Below, piece after piece: positions 12,796-25,170 of a stretch of 44,316 nucleotides of DNA (position 1 is its first letter; every line of letters starts with the position of its first letter). Position numbers and translations under genes: made by a program. The stretch covers positions 1 to 44,316 of the forward strand of contig JAEUWP010000549.1 in NCBI GenBank assembly GCA_018524725.1. The letters run 5' to 3'. This DNA comes from Podaxis mareebaensis. Its lineage: Eukaryota; Basidiomycota; Agaricomycetes; Agaricales; Agaricaceae. The notes beneath the pieces are model-generated. The model had not been told where the DNA came from. It ran no database searches and saw only the letters and a list, made by a program, of their open reading frames with translations.

Positions 12796-14600
12796 TTACT
12801 CGTTGCAATAGACGTCCTTAGCGGAGACGCCACCCTGGCCTTTGCGGATCTTTGACTGCGCCCACCTGGACAATATTATGAGCAGCCGAAACAGTGAGTG
12901 GTTATGCCTAGCACGCACTTCTTAATCCTGATGGACTCAATAGCGATGAAGCCAGTTGTATCCGTAGGCTCAAAGCCCCCGAGTTCATCCATGGAAGATT
13001 GAGCAGCATCATAAAGGCCCTGAATAGTGCGTCGGTAAGTCGTAGGCGTCTGTTGATGATCACTCACCTCGTCACTTTCACGACCTTCGACGACTGTGTT
13101 ACCCTTGTATAATTTCAGTCTGACGATACCATTCACAGTTCGCTGACTGCTAGGAATAGAACTCGTGATGAACTCGCGCTCAGGCGAGAAGAAGTGACCA
13201 TTGTACAAGATACGGCTCAGAGCAATGGTGGTGAATTGATCCCGTAGAGCACGGACATTGCGATCAAGTGTGAGGCCCTCAAGGTCCATGTGAGCAACGC
13301 GCAAGATGGTGGCTCCCGGGGACTCATAACATCCACGAGACTTGACACCAATAAACCTGTTCTCAACGATGTCAATACGGCCGATACCGTGCTTCCTGGC
13401 GAGGGTATTTAATGCAACGAAAATATCGACGGCGTCAGTATACTCCTTGGCGTCCTTCGGGACGACGAGTTTGACGGGAAGACCACCCTTGAATTCAATG
13501 GCAATGCGCTCGGGCTCGTCTGGGGCGTCCTCAGGAGCAGTGGTCAACTTCCACATGTCGGCGGGAGGGGTAATATTGGGATCTTCGAGGATACCGGCTT
13601 CATAAGATATGTGGAACAAGTTCTCGTCAGTCGACCATGGCTTAGCAGCTGTTTGCTGTACGGGAATGTTCTTTTCTGCAGCGTATTGAAGGAGTGCCTG
13701 TCGGCCGGCGAAACGATTATAGAATTCTTTACAACCAGTGAGACAACTTTCTGGCATATTCACGCTGACATACCAGGAATCCGCCAAGGTGCAATCACCT
13801 TGATATCGGGTTTGAGGCCGTAGAAAGCAAGCTCGAAACGAACTTGGTCATTGCCCTTGCCAGTGCAACCATGGGCAACATAACTAAAAATATCAACATC
13901 AGAAGTTTGTCCTGTGACCAAGATTTTTCGCGATATGCGAGGCGAATAACTGAGACGCGTCTACTCACTCGCAACCCTCCCTCTCAGCAATTTCAATCAT
14001 CCCGCGAGCAATAACAGGGCGGGCGAGGGATGTGCCAAGGAGATAGACATTCTATGGGAAGACAATTACAGTTGCTGTGACAGGAATGCACAAAGAAAAC
14101 CATACCTCGTATATGCAGTTCGTCTGTACGGCGGGATAGATAAGTTCGGTGACAAACTCGCGCTTGAGATCCTAACCGAAAAAAACGTTGCTTAGCTTTG
14201 TCCCCATTTGAAGAACCTGATTGCAAAATGACGCACCGATAGGAAGAACTTTTTCGCCCCGACCTTCAAAGCCTTTGCCTCCGCAGCTTTGAAGTCCTAT
14301 GATAGCACATACAGCGACCAAAAAGGAGCAGGAGCGAACATTGAGATTATGCGCGATCATGATCATTACACAGGGGAACACACCTCTTCTTGACCGACAT
14401 CTGCCATGAATGCATAGACCTCATATCCCTGTTCAATCAACCACGCCAATATACAAGATGTATCTACAAGCAGATCACATTCAGCACAATCGTTTGAAGC
14501 GCGCTACTCCGCGTATTTTAAGAAGGAATCCAGGCCATATGTCGGACTCACCGAGGCCTCCAGAGTAAGCCAAGAGTACGCGGCCGTGGCTTTCAGACAT
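12796..14600 (-). CDS. arg1: Argininosuccinate synthase (9 exons)
   Basis: Joins citrulline and aspartate using ATP to make argininosuccinate, the next-to-last step of arginine synthesis. Exons: 14600-14552, 14463-14384, 14296-14237, 14171-14106, 14051-13969, 13883-13774, 13726-13068, 13019-12919 and 12865-12796; 425 codons, close to the normal 400-420. Key motifs: [12 protein letters not shown] (ATP pyrophosphatase loop), [65 protein letters not shown] and [13 protein letters not shown]. The start is MSESHGRV. An extra 48 bases read through in one long open frame (13020-13067) form an intron: removing them joins ESDE to GLYDA as in the family. Same strand as nup85, with 223 bases between its stop and the nup85 start. 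Confidence 0.95.
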
Positions 14601-17600
14601 CTTTTTTCCGGTTAGCAGGTGAGGCAAGGTAGATGTGGAGGAACGTTGAGAGGGATGAAGAAAGAAAGGGAGTGGTGATTCGGCCGCAAATTTATGTGAC
14701 CCATCTCGTCCGACTGTCCACCGGGTCCCCTCAATCATTAATCAACTTGCATAATCAGACACTGATCCGGCGTCTATCGATTGGTCCAGATTTGGCACCA
14801 CGTGCGTCCTTTCGTCTTCCACAATGCCATCGGCGCTGCGTTTCCTGACAGCGAAGTCTTCTACCGATCCAATATACACCATTCGCGAGTCATATTCATC
14901 TACCGGATCTTGCTCACGTCGCTCAGACCGTTGGTTCTACTATCAAGAAGCGTTTAGCCGTCGTCATGGACGTTGCAACTCCTTTTCAGTGGCGCCTGAT
15001 CACGTCTGCTGACACGGCTAGTGGCACCGTTTGGCTCATTCAACTTGGAGCCAAAGAAGCGTCTCGGGAATTGCGTGCATGTTTCCTAACGCTAAGGTTC
15101 TACCGCCCAATAGGTTAGCAGCGCGTTGACAGCGAAACGTCAAATAAGCCGAGCGACTGATTCACAACAGACCCGTGAGTCATGTCTCAGAGGGGGTCCA
15201 CCAAATGTCCGTACTTGAGTGTACAATACCGTCAATCTGAATCGCAAGGCGAGTGGGACCAGTAGGACTAAGCTATCGAAATAGCACGGTGCCACAAAGC
15301 ACACCACAGAATGCCTTGAAGAAACAGTAGAACCGTCTCTTTATCGAAGTCGGTGGCCACGCGATGTTCTAGTGGGTCTATTCCAATCCTCTCTTCCTTC
15401 CCCCTTTTGCAGTTACAGCCAACTCCCTCGTAACTCATACTCTGCCACAACCCATAGCTCTTCCCGGGACCAAGTCAGCTTTTTCATGCTTTAGTCCTCT
15501 CTTATGACCCACACTCTCTCATAACCCATAGTCCGAACACGGGACCGGGTGGTATGGGCTATGAGAGAATTGACGGTATGCTGAAGTGATGCTACTTAAC
15601 ACCTTGAGGTAATCCAGACCAATTTTCTGGCTGACTTCCACCCAACCGAGGAGGAATTCCTTCCACAGGGTGTTTGACATTCATGTAACTCGGAGTTAAA
15701 TGAGTAGTCAGGGGTGAGTTATTTTGGTCACCAGCACAATCACAGCAAGGTTCCACAGAAAGAGCTTTGAATAAATGTTCCATCCAAGGTTGGCTAGAGA
15801 TACTATCGATGCTATCTTTTGACTGTTCCAAGGAGACGTCCGTGCCACATGCGTCAAGTTCTTCCTCGGCTTCAGCGAACGAGCGTAAACAAGAAATTAT
15901 GTACGTTGTCGAGCCAGTTAAGATAATCTCCCCCCCCCCCCAACGAAGTCCAAACACCTCCTTTCAAAACCTGACTAGTAACTGATTCCAATTTTTTCAA
16001 AAACGATAATGAATTCGGAACGTCGACTATGATAGGACAAATATTGGCTATTACAATTCTCGCCCAGTGACTTGTACATCTGTGATGACTGACGTATGGG
16101 AGGACAAGCCGGATCGCTCTAGGTGAATTTGCCTCGGTAAAACCGTCTCGGCGCTGGCTGGGCTCGATCCAGGGATAGAATGGAGATGATTTGTGCATGA
16201 AATTTGGCGTGATGTTCGGACGTCAAACATTATAGGCGCTGGAATCGAGATTCTTATCATGGATAGAACAAAAGGATTCAGGAGTGGCTCCGATAGCGGA
16301 AGCAAAAAGCGATCAGACAATTTCCTGTGTACTTTGACCACATCTCCAGTCGGATTTTTCGGAAGGTTGAGGTACTTATCAACTGCGAGTTAAGCGTGGA
16401 TTACAACACTTGTGTTCCGGAACGGGATACCGGGAACTGATTTGTATAATTATCTCGTTCAGACAAGTTCCTGAAGTTTCAAGAAATCGGAATTCCTGGT
16501 CCCGTAACCTTGGAGAGAAGACATCGGAGGGTGTCTTGTTTCTACAAAGAAGGACCAGGTTAGGGTCCGCAGCATCCCATCCAACGCCATCAGAAATCGA
16601 GAAGAGGTCAACATGAGAAAATACCGCCGAAGCCAGGATTGGAACCTGCCGTGGTGTTAAAGCCAGATACTGTGGTGTAATACTTAGATCACTGGCAGTC
16701 GGTTGAAGAAGCCTAGTATCGACTTGCCTTGCGAAAGCCCGACGTCACTCGGGGATTCGAAGACAACAGCAATCGTCTGAGTCCTGAGATCAGTTGACAC
16801 ATTCTCCTTAAAAAGGGGACACCTACGCGACCGCCCGCCCCGCGCCAATCGTATCATTTCCTGAAGGACTTAAAATGAACTTATCAATGTTCTATAGCAA
16901 GGCATGCCCAGGTGTTTCGGAGCAAGTTAGTGGATTCCATTGTCACTGGTGGCCTTGTTACTTCCGTTAGAGGGACGAGCAAGCCGTTCGAGGTATCCTT
17001 AAGGTCATCTGGAAATTCATAACAACGGAAGTTTGACGTCATGGATTGGCGAAGTAGCAGGAAGACCCACCTCCAGAGAAGCTTACGCCATTTTGGGGCT
17101 TATTCGTGTCTTTCCTTGACAGCCGTTACGAAAGGGCAACTGAAAAAGAGCCGTGAGTAAGGGATTTACTGGGTGATTGCACTAAGCAGAGCAAAGATGA
17201 GAGTTTGCCAAGTGGAGAAGGTGGTTGAGGAGCACTCGGTGAGTGCCGTCGTATGTGCGATAATTCGCAGTGCCAAGGCTTTTTTGTTAGGCGATATTTT
17301 GGTATCAACACCGGAGGGGAATCCGAATACAAAAGCCTGGCTGAAGGCACTATGGATTTTGAGCACGTGAAAATCGTATTGGATCTACAATCCAATTATC
17401 GTATATTTAAAATCCATGGTACCCTCCACAGGGCTCTTTTACCTGGGTCTCTCTCCAGTGTAAGGGACCCGAGAAGAAGTTGATATGTCCCCTAGGCTCC
17501 CACGTTTGTGTGAGTGTATTTACCTCGAAGTAATGCACATACACTTTCCAGAACTGGCAAACATATGTTCACATATCGATACGCGGTAAGTGCAGGATCT

Positions 17601-17894
17601 GGAAGATCGCTCATTATCTTTTATGAGCTACGCCTACTGAATGCTCATAGGGCACTGGGGCTGTACTTCTGGAAAACTCAGATAAATTGTGGCATTCGGC
17701 CATTGATATTTAGGAGAAGGAAATAGACCTCTGTTTGTTCGGTTGTACTTTTTGGGCATAGAAAATCCAGTGACAAAGATTTGTGCGTATCAGGATGAGG
17801 CTAATTCGTGCGAGTCGATGGGTCCGGTCACCTTTTTCTTCATCAGACCCCTTCCGGCAGTTTCCAATTATGAAGCTACAGCTAAGTAACATCC
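14601..17894. other. 3.3 kb without a gene I can support
   Basis: Between arg1 and a plus-strand gene. I see scattered short frames without motifs, a run of ten C at 15931-15940 and an interrupted inverted repeat at 15517-15568. A tRNA-like stretch at about 16620-16740 fails on the acceptor stem. Repeat-derived fragments are possible. Confidence 0.4.
15517..15568. repeat. Inverted repeat, 15-base arms with one mismatch
   Basis: The left arm CTCTCATAACCCATA (about 15517-15531) and the right arm TATGGGCTATGAGAG (about 15554-15568) are reverse complements except for one base. A related unit (acccatagctcttcccgggacc) occurs about 80 bases upstream. This may be a degraded small transposon or a structured RNA; only the base pairing is visible. 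Confidence 0.5.
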
Positions 17895-18827
17895 ATGTGC
17901 TATATATCCCCCCCCTTGTCTGGGTTTGCACTATTTCTCACCCCCGCTCATCTGCACTGTCATGGGGTGTCTCATTTCTTCACTTCGAAACGCCCGAAAC
18001 CGGTCATCCCGGCAACAAGATGGTTCTCCACTTCAAAACATACCGCCGCGTCAGAATATTGTATTCTTGTAAGTATATGCTACAATGGCATTGATGCATA
18101 AAGTAAATCATCTCGTGGGTTATTCGTTAGACTTTTAGGCCCAATAGGCTCTGAGATAACTTCGGTACATTTGCTAATACTCACTGCTACGTTTTCCCTG
18201 TCAGGTCACTCATTTCCTGTTTTCTTCCTTAGTTTGTTCAGTTGGCCACACAACAAGTCCCCAGCACTCTCCAGACTCTACAAGGTCCTGCCAGCTTTTC
18301 GGAGGATGACATCCACACTTTCAGGACGAGTATTCCTGGTTCCCCAAAGCCACTAGTACTCATAGTGCCGCCGTTATTCGATGGCGATGCAATCACAGAG
18401 AGGGACGTCATCGACGGGACAAGGTTATGGCTAGAGTGAGTCTCTTGAGGTCACCAAAACCCCCGCTCACCATCTTAAAATAAGCCGCAACGGAGACCAC
18501 CCGTACATCGACTGCGTTCTTTACTTCCCCGAGGTCGGAAAGCGTTACCAGATCCAACTCGCCCCAGTCTCCAGCTACCTCTCCTCCTTAGAGAGCCTTT
18601 GCGGTATATCAGACCGGAGAAAGCTCTGCAGCCGGATATCGGCCGTGGGCATGGCTCCTGCTGAATCAGACATGGATGGCCTCGAAGAAAATAGGTTATT
18701 CCAGGTTCCGAAAGCATGGGCCTTTCTAGAGGCGAATGGGTCGCGAAAGTTTGTCTTTGAAGGGGAGACGGTAGAGTCAGTGCAAAGCATCTTGCAAGAA
18801 CTTGCCACACAGGGGGATCTTGACTGA
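17895..18827 (+). CDS. Probable mitochondrial protein of unknown function (3 exons)
   Basis: Exons 17895-18068, 18233-18435 and 18485-18827 close in phase at 239 codons. The N-terminal part carries a basic stretch ending in RWFSTSKHTAASEY, which looks like a mitochondrial targeting presequence with a processing site. The rest includes PLVLIVPPLFDGDAI, DRNGDHPYIDCVLYF and EGETVESVQSILQELA. I do not recognise a domain. The start codon is the least certain part: the ATG at 17895 lies just upstream of a C-run, and another ATG at 17962 is in a different frame. Intron 1 is 164 bases, long for this window, so a small exon could be hidden there. Confidence 0.6.
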
Positions 18828-20614
18828 TCGGCGGGAGTCTTTTCCCAACCCCAAACCGGGTGGCGATTCTTGAGTTTGCGGCCGGTGGACTGTAGCTTTC
18901 AGTAGCGAATAGACCTGAGATTTGTGACAAGGATGTTATTCATATGAGCGACGTTATTCGTCGAGTTGGGGAGCGGAAATGTGATATTTGCTTTTTCCGG
19001 AACTCAGTCTTCAGGATATGTCCCATTGCTCGTGGTGGGAGGGTAGTGCTCTGGTGGGGCGGAAGTCACTTTGAGCCAAACTCGGTTTCGTTCAACAAGT
19101 AATTCGGTATACCAAAGTGGACTGAAGATTCCGACCGCTGGTTGTGACAGTCACCAAGTTCCTCGTGTATGGTCTTGTCCGAGGCTCTCATGTATGCCAG
19201 ATCGAGATTGGGGTATCATCGCGGATAGCCACCACTCAGGGAAGTCACCCAGGTCGAACGTCACCAAGGTCGTGTCTGGTAAGTTGGGATAATTCCTCCA
19301 CATTAGTTATGGTCAACGAAAGCGCTTTGGCAGGATTTTGGTGGCGTAGGGGCCAACCTGTCGTGCCTGTCGGTGCAAGGTCCAGTGCTTATAGTTGTGG
19401 CGTGATTGGAAAATCGCATTGAACTATCTTATCGGCGACGATGTCAATGTGTGGGAAGCCTCGGCGCTTTCTTCACTGAAGGGAGGAGCTCGCTTAAGGG
19501 TGCTAAATGACATTCATCATGTCGTAGATGTTTCCGAGCCTCCTCGAGTCCCTCGTTCAAGGACACGTTTTGTTCCTATACCAGCCACTCTCTCCCATGA
19601 GCGCATCTGTACATGATTTGGCCGACGTGACTAAGGGATTCGCAAATAATGTTGGTTTTCGGGATTCGCGGCAATATGCAACGTCGTGCTTCAGTGAACG
19701 AGAACTATCCCCGCGGCCAGCTAAGTGGGTCTTGATCATTCTTATTTGAAGTGGATCAGGGGAGGAATCCTCCTTTAGCGGAGCAACGCGACTTCGACTG
19801 ACAAGCGTGTTCGTGGATAAACCGGCTTGTCCCTTGGCTCAGCTCCCGTCGCTTCTCTTGAACTGTGCGGAACGCGGGTCCTATTGTCCACAGGAAAGTA
19901 CGAAAGTAGGGTCTAAAACTCTTTTGCGCCAATATATGGTTGTTGGTTTGTTGATGAAAAGTGTCTTCCAGAACTGGAGCATATATTCCGGGCGAACCGG
20001 GTATCGGACATGAACAGAATGAAAGGCCGTAAACCTTTGCTAGGTGTTCTATTTGTTCGACCGTTGAGAACGGATTCTTTGACTGGTAAAGGTGACTAGG
20101 GAGAGCATTCTTTCCACGCAAGTGGCCTGCGTAACCCTGATTTGGAACTCGCTACTCAGCAGGGTAGATTTCTGCTCCCGGGAACCAGTCTTCACATTCA
20201 ATTGTTCAAATGTTATGCTGCAATGAAATGGGCCTGACCAACTGACAGGTCGCCTAGTATGGCCTAAGCCCCGAATCACGGATCAATCGCGAAAGTCAAT
20301 GAAAGTAAAGTCGTGAAACGAAAGCGTGTATTGTCTTGAGAGGGAACATGGTAACATCAGTGATTGATTGGGGGAGGGGGGGGGCACTCGTGAATTGTAT
20401 CGTTGCCGGTTGTACGTCCTAGACTTGAGGCTCGTGTCCAGTAGACCAGATAGTTTGGAGGGCGACGAGAGACAATCCCGCAAGCAGTCACTACGGACGG
20501 GGAGCATGGCTCGTTGGGCCCAGACCGGTCACCCCCCAGAGGGCGCGGGACAGGAGGGATCCTAGACTCGGGAGTGGGAGTAGTGCATTTCCTCAGATGC
20601 ACGCACGAGAGAAA
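18828..20614. other. 1.8 kb without a gene I can support
   Basis: Between two converging genes. Short frames at 19071-19422 and 19756-20121 show no motif, no splice-consistent extension and no start context. I see no RNA gene. Degraded repeats are possible. Confidence 0.4.
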
Positions 20615-21572
20615 TCATGCTGGAAGTTCTCGTGGAGTGACCCTATGATGATACAGCATTTCACGTTTCAGTGTGACGACGAAGATGTTCTTGAAGAACT
20701 CGGGAGGGATGCTCCTATCTCTGAGACCGGTGGAGATGATCTGCTTGGTTTTTGTCGCGAAGAACTTGATGCCTGCATTCATGGCTGCTACGACGTCGAG
20801 CTTGATGTGGAGCTGGACGAGGGTGTCATGGGGCGACTTGGGAGGAGCTGGGTAGAGGGAAAAGGTTGAGGGTGAGAGGGATGTGAGGTGGTTTGCGAAG
20901 TAGAGAAAGTTCCGATTGGGAGGGTTAGGTACATGGGGTGTGGGGAACTCCGGACGAAGACCGTGTTGTTCTGTGAGGAAATATGGAACAATTGGCCAAG
21001 TTTTGGGATAAAGGAAAAATAAGCGCACCAATTAGGTTCCAGTATTCAGGGGTGGTAGTGTAAACGAGAGAGTGGATGGGGCCCGGTGTTTTGACTCGCG
21101 TCGTTGAGATATCAACGCCCTACATAAAAAGTCAGTTGCACGGCAATATCTGTGCAACATCAAACGCACTGGTATGGTGTGCCCTTCCCGCGCGCGAATA
21201 TACCAGGTCTTCCACCATCCCTGTCGGCCCTCGACTCTGTCAAGCTCACTGACAACTTCGAAGCGCCGGCGACGGTCATTCTTAACCCACTCGAGGACCT
21301 GGCCGGGATCTGCATTAATAATGGATCGAGACATATTCTACAAGTGTGTCAACGAAGAGCTAGGTTCACGTAGCAAAGAGACCGACCAAGTCCGACAAGG
21401 GGGTGAAGGCGTCTGGACGCAAGTTGGCATGGTGCCTCAGATAAGATGCGGCGGCATGTCCCCACGCGTGTTGCTCTTCTGTGGGAGGTGGTTTCCATGC
21501 GTACTTGAGGTATTTTTTGTATGTTCTTGGAGGCCTGGAGCGCGGTACGACGGGAAGAGCAGGTTTAAGCAT
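20615..21572 (-). CDS. tpt1: Tpt1/KptA-like RNA 2'-phosphotransferase (4 exons), divergent
   Basis: Tpt1 removes the 2'-phosphate left on tRNA after fungal splicing, transferring it to NAD. Exons 21572-21387, 21337-21170, 21119-21029 and 20970-20615 close at 266 codons. Family features: SYLRHHANLRPDAFTPLSDL (N-lobe, with the catalytic Arg-His), VLEWVKNDRRRRFEVV, WYIRAREGHTIP (the usual IRA.QGHS.P) and, near the end, LDVVAAMNAGIKFFATKTKQ, then IPPEFF. Anomaly: where the family normally has a HGT motif this protein reads VYTTTPEYWNLIEQHGL, so the HGT is missing, and the following HLA.. block is unusual too. It may be an inactive or repurposed paralogue. Start chosen at the only in-frame ATG (MLKPALPVV). 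Confidence 0.78.
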
Positions 21573-21660
21573 GGGCGGAGAGGGGAAAGAGAGGAGAGGC
21601 ACGTGACAGGGGGATATTAGGTGTAGATTGATGTAGCTCTAAGAGCAGGTCAGCTCTGCC
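21573..21660. promoter_or_regulatory. 88-base bidirectional promoter between tpt1-like and rgd1
   Basis: Only 88 bases separate the two divergent start codons, so both 5' leaders and the promoter must overlap or lie in the neighbour's transcribed part. The stretch is purine-rich on the plus strand (GGGGAAAGAGAGGAGAGG). No TATA box is seen. Confidence 0.5.
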
Positions 21661-24499
21661 ATGAAGACACAAACGGACGACGGACACACAGACGCCCTCT
21701 CCCACTGGGACTCCGACATCCCAAAGCTCGACGCCTTGGACGATGCCTCCTCCAACAACTTCTCCTCCTCCCCACAGCCCCGCGACAGCATCGACTCCGC
21801 AGGCGCACACTCGTCAAATGGCCATTGGAGAGACAGTACTACCATCTACTCCGACCGCCGGGATGCTCTCAACACTGTACAGTCCGTGCAAGGCGATCCG
21901 CCAATTCTCGTCGAACCCAGCTTTGACGAGGGCGTTCTCCGGGCTCTGTGTGAACTCGACGTATGTTCCTCCTTTCCCAACTCGGAACCAGCTATTCACT
22001 CACTTGTCTTCTTCTATACAGTGTGGTGTCCCGCTTCTGCTCGATCGAATCAAGCAAAGCACTATCTCGTGCAGGGTACGCCCTATGTTCTTCCGTCCCC
22101 TGGTGATTGAAATTCACAAACCTCATCTCATCAAATATCAGGAAGCCTCCGCCTTCTTCAAGAAGCGGGCTGCTATCGAGGACGAATATGGTCGGAACTT
22201 GCAAAAGATTGCTCGCACCACCTCTGAAACATACGCCATGAACGACGGAAAGGCTGGGTGAGCATCCCCTCCCCTTCCCTCCTTGTCCCGTCCTGTCTCC
22301 GTTCCCTCTACGCCGACCCGTCTCACCTATCCTTGTCCCCAACTACAGTTCCTTTGTCTCAGCGTGGCAGTCCTCGATGCGTGTACATGAAATGATGGCC
22401 GAGAATAGGCTGCGCTTTGCACAGCGGTTAAATGAGATGAGTGACGAGTTGGCGACTCTTGTTAAAGAAGTTGACAAGAACAGGAAGCAGGTATCTTGTG
22501 TTTATTTTATCAACTGCCACTACTGTTCTGATCATTCCATTTATTTGCATCAGACAAAGGAGCTCGCAACGCGTTATGAACGTGCACTCCAAGACTCAGA
22601 AACCGTCACAGAAAAATGCAAAAACAGGCTCGAGGTTACGTCCGAGGAGCTTGAGCGGGTTCTGCTCCAAAAGGAGGGCGAGTCATTCAAAGACACCGCG
22701 GTCCAGAGTCGATCAGGAGCAGCTGGGAAACGGGTCATCGGCAAGGCCGTCGCCAAGGGCGGTCTACTGCTCAAAGGCAAGAACCCAGGAAACGTAAGTA
22801 GCTTCTTGTTGCCAACTGTTCAGTGTGACAAACTCTTGATTGACACTCGGATTTGCCTCTAGATTCAACGCCAGGAGGATGATATCAGAGCACGAATGTC
22901 CACTGCGTCAGATCAATATAGGAAGGCTGTGACTGATACGCAAGCGATGCGACAAGAATACTTCAACTTTCAGTTACCACGAATATTGCGTGTGAGTCGC
23001 AGTGTGTTATTTTTGTCTCGGTTCTTTGTTACTGATGTGTCCGCAGGCATTGAAGGAGTGTGCAGATGAGATTGATTTGGGTACTCAGTATCATCTGACG
23101 AGATATGCGTTTTTGTACGAGAGTATTGTTCTCAGTGACGGACAGATACTGATACCTCCCGACGATGGTGAGTGTCCCATCCATGGGCCTAGCGATAAGA
23201 GTTGACTTGTGCGTAGGTCTGGGTCTGAAAGCGACAATTGAGACGATCGACAACCGGTCTGATTTCAAGACGTACATGCAAAACTATGTGTATGCACGAG
23301 GGTCAGTGGCTCCAAAAGGTCCACGAAGAGAGGGTCCGCCTGAAGACGGCTTCGTAAGTCTAACTTTCCACATATACTACCCATCACATCTCACGTCACA
23401 TTAACCAGCTTCCACCACTACCTACCCACAACCCCGAGAAACTCTATCGCTCATCAAATGCCATCAACGCCCCTAACAACGCCAACAACCAAACCGGCGC
23501 TCCACACCACAATCACCAGCAACAACCACACCCAGGTGTAGGTGGGAACAATGATTTGAACGGAGTGGCGGATAAAGGCCGACCGACATTTGGGGTCGAC
23601 TTATCGGAGCAGATGGCCAGGGATAATGTAGAGGTGCCGCCGATTATGGTCAAGTGTTGTGAGGCGATTGAGAAGTATGGTATAATGAGCCAAGGGATAT
23701 ATAGGGTCAGTGGAACAGCGCGTAAAGTTGCTGGGTTGAAGGCGAGGTTGGATAAAGGTGAGATCAGATTTTGATGTGGCCCGGTGGGCTCGTGTACCTG
23801 CGTTTTCGGTTTGCTGATGTTTGATTTCGTATTTTCTTTCTTTTTATGCTTGTGTTGATTTGATGTGGATTGAACGGGGTAGATTTGGATTCGGTCGACT
23901 TGGATGCGCCGGAGTGGTCGAATGATATCAACAACGTGGCGAGTGTGATGAAGATGTGGCTGAGGGAGCTGCCGGATCCGTTACTGACGTATTCGCTGCA
24001 CCAAGGGTTCATCGATGCTGCCAGTACGTATACATGTCTACCTTATGTCTTTCAAGAGGTGCTCACTGCGGTCGTAATAGAGATTGAAAACGACAGGCTG
24101 AGACAAATACGACTGCACGAGCGCGTAAATGACCTCCCGGACCCGAATTATTCAACCTTGAAATATTTCTTGGGACACCTACACCGGTGCGTCGTGTATC
24201 ACCTTATTTATTTCAAATGACTTATAGCCTTCGGGTTCTGTCCAGAATTAACCAACATGCGGGAGAGAACCAGATGTCGATGCAGAACCTCGCGATTGTA
24301 TTCGGTCCAACACTGTTCGGTCAACCTCTGTCCATGGCGAATGGTGCTGGGACGGCAATGCCAGATACGTTCCATCAGAATCTAGTGAGTTTATTGACGC
24401 GACTCTTGTCCGTGTTATGATCGCTGACGACATTTATAGGCAATCGAGACAATATTGAATCATTATGTGGATATATTCGTGGATGAGTCCGAGGCTTGA
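21661..24499 (+). CDS. rgd1: F-BAR and RhoGAP domain protein, Rgd1 type (13 exons)
   Basis: GTPase-activating protein for Rho-type GTPases, bound to curved membranes by its F-BAR domain; it acts in polar growth and cell-wall signalling. Exons: 21661-21960, 22022-22075, 22142-22257, 22349-22490, 22554-22793, 22863-22991, 23047-23167, 23217-23353, 23409-23757, 23883-24023, 24081-24186, 24246-24384 and 24440-24499; 677 codons, phases close. Residues about 95-370 form the F-BAR part (FFKKRAAIEDEYGRNLQKIA is the typical F-BAR start). Then comes a Pro/Asn/Gln/His-rich linker (about 400-450). The RhoGAP domain (about 465-670) has FGVDL, QGIYRVSG with the arginine finger, MKMWLRELPDPLL and MSMQNLAIVFGPTLF. 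It ends in TGA. Confidence 0.93.
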
Positions 24500-24990
24500 C
24501 CTGATATCCATCGCCTCCTTTGTTGATCCTGTGTTTGTTTTTCTGGCCCCGCTTGGCGGTTCTTTGTTTCTCTATATGTCTTCCTTGTTACTTATATGCA
24601 CCTAATTTGGTTCAGTTATCGTGTTGGGACACTATTTTCTTTCCTGTTCATTTCCCCTTTCCCTTCTTCCCTCCTGCATGTTGTTGTGTTCGTGTTCATA
24701 TTCGTTTCGAATTTTGGTTTAACAGAGCTAGCTAGTCTGGTTCTGAAGGATTAGGCTTTGAGAGGACGGCCAGACGGATGGAGCTCGAGCCGATGGGAGT
24801 CTGGATCCCTCCCCCCTTGTGTCGTGTCCACGTCCTTATTGAATGGCATCTAACTGACGCTGGGTGCGAATTGGCGCGGCTTGTTTGTTATGGGACGGTA
24901 GTTAGTTTGTATGTTATACATGTATTGTAGTAGTAGAATTTTCATATACCCACATGTTTGGCCTGGTGCTTTAGACTTCATTTAAAACAT
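24500..24990. other. 3' flank of rgd1, no gene seen
   Basis: T-rich untranslated-type sequence (24530-24730), then ordinary unique-looking DNA. From about 25000 the texture changes to AT-rich repeat-derived sequence. Confidence 0.5.
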
Positions 24991-25091
24991 GAACACTTCG
25001 AAAAAGGGTACTCCACTGTGTACTCGTACATCAGGATCTTGGGTCCCCTTGTGGAATGACATTGGCAAATACAAAGAGGTTGGAGCCAAGG

Positions 25092-25170
25092 TCTGGTGTA
25101 AGCCCTTAACATGGATAGAAACAGACCTCACTGAGAATTGGACAAGATGTAAGCCATGGCTTACACCAGA
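25092..25170. repeat. Inverted repeat with 13-base arms enclosing a palindrome
   Basis: TCTGGTGTAAGCC at 25092-25104 is the exact reverse complement of GGCTTACACCAGA at 25158-25170. The right arm overlaps the 18-base perfect palindrome at 25148-25165 (TGTAAGCC/GGCTTACA), so GTAAGCC occurs three times, in both directions. Confidence 0.8.

Noticed and set aside
16620..16740. tRNA-like stretch (minus strand GGTTCCAATCC, with a loop CTTTAAC)
   Set aside because: The T-arm looks right, but no 7-bp acceptor stem or D-arm fits, and the implied anticodon would read a stop codon. Probably chance or a decayed fragment.
17962..18068. Alternative start MGCLISS... for the mitochondrial protein
   Set aside because: It opens cleanly, but its phase does not join exon 2; the frame with RWFSTSKHT does.
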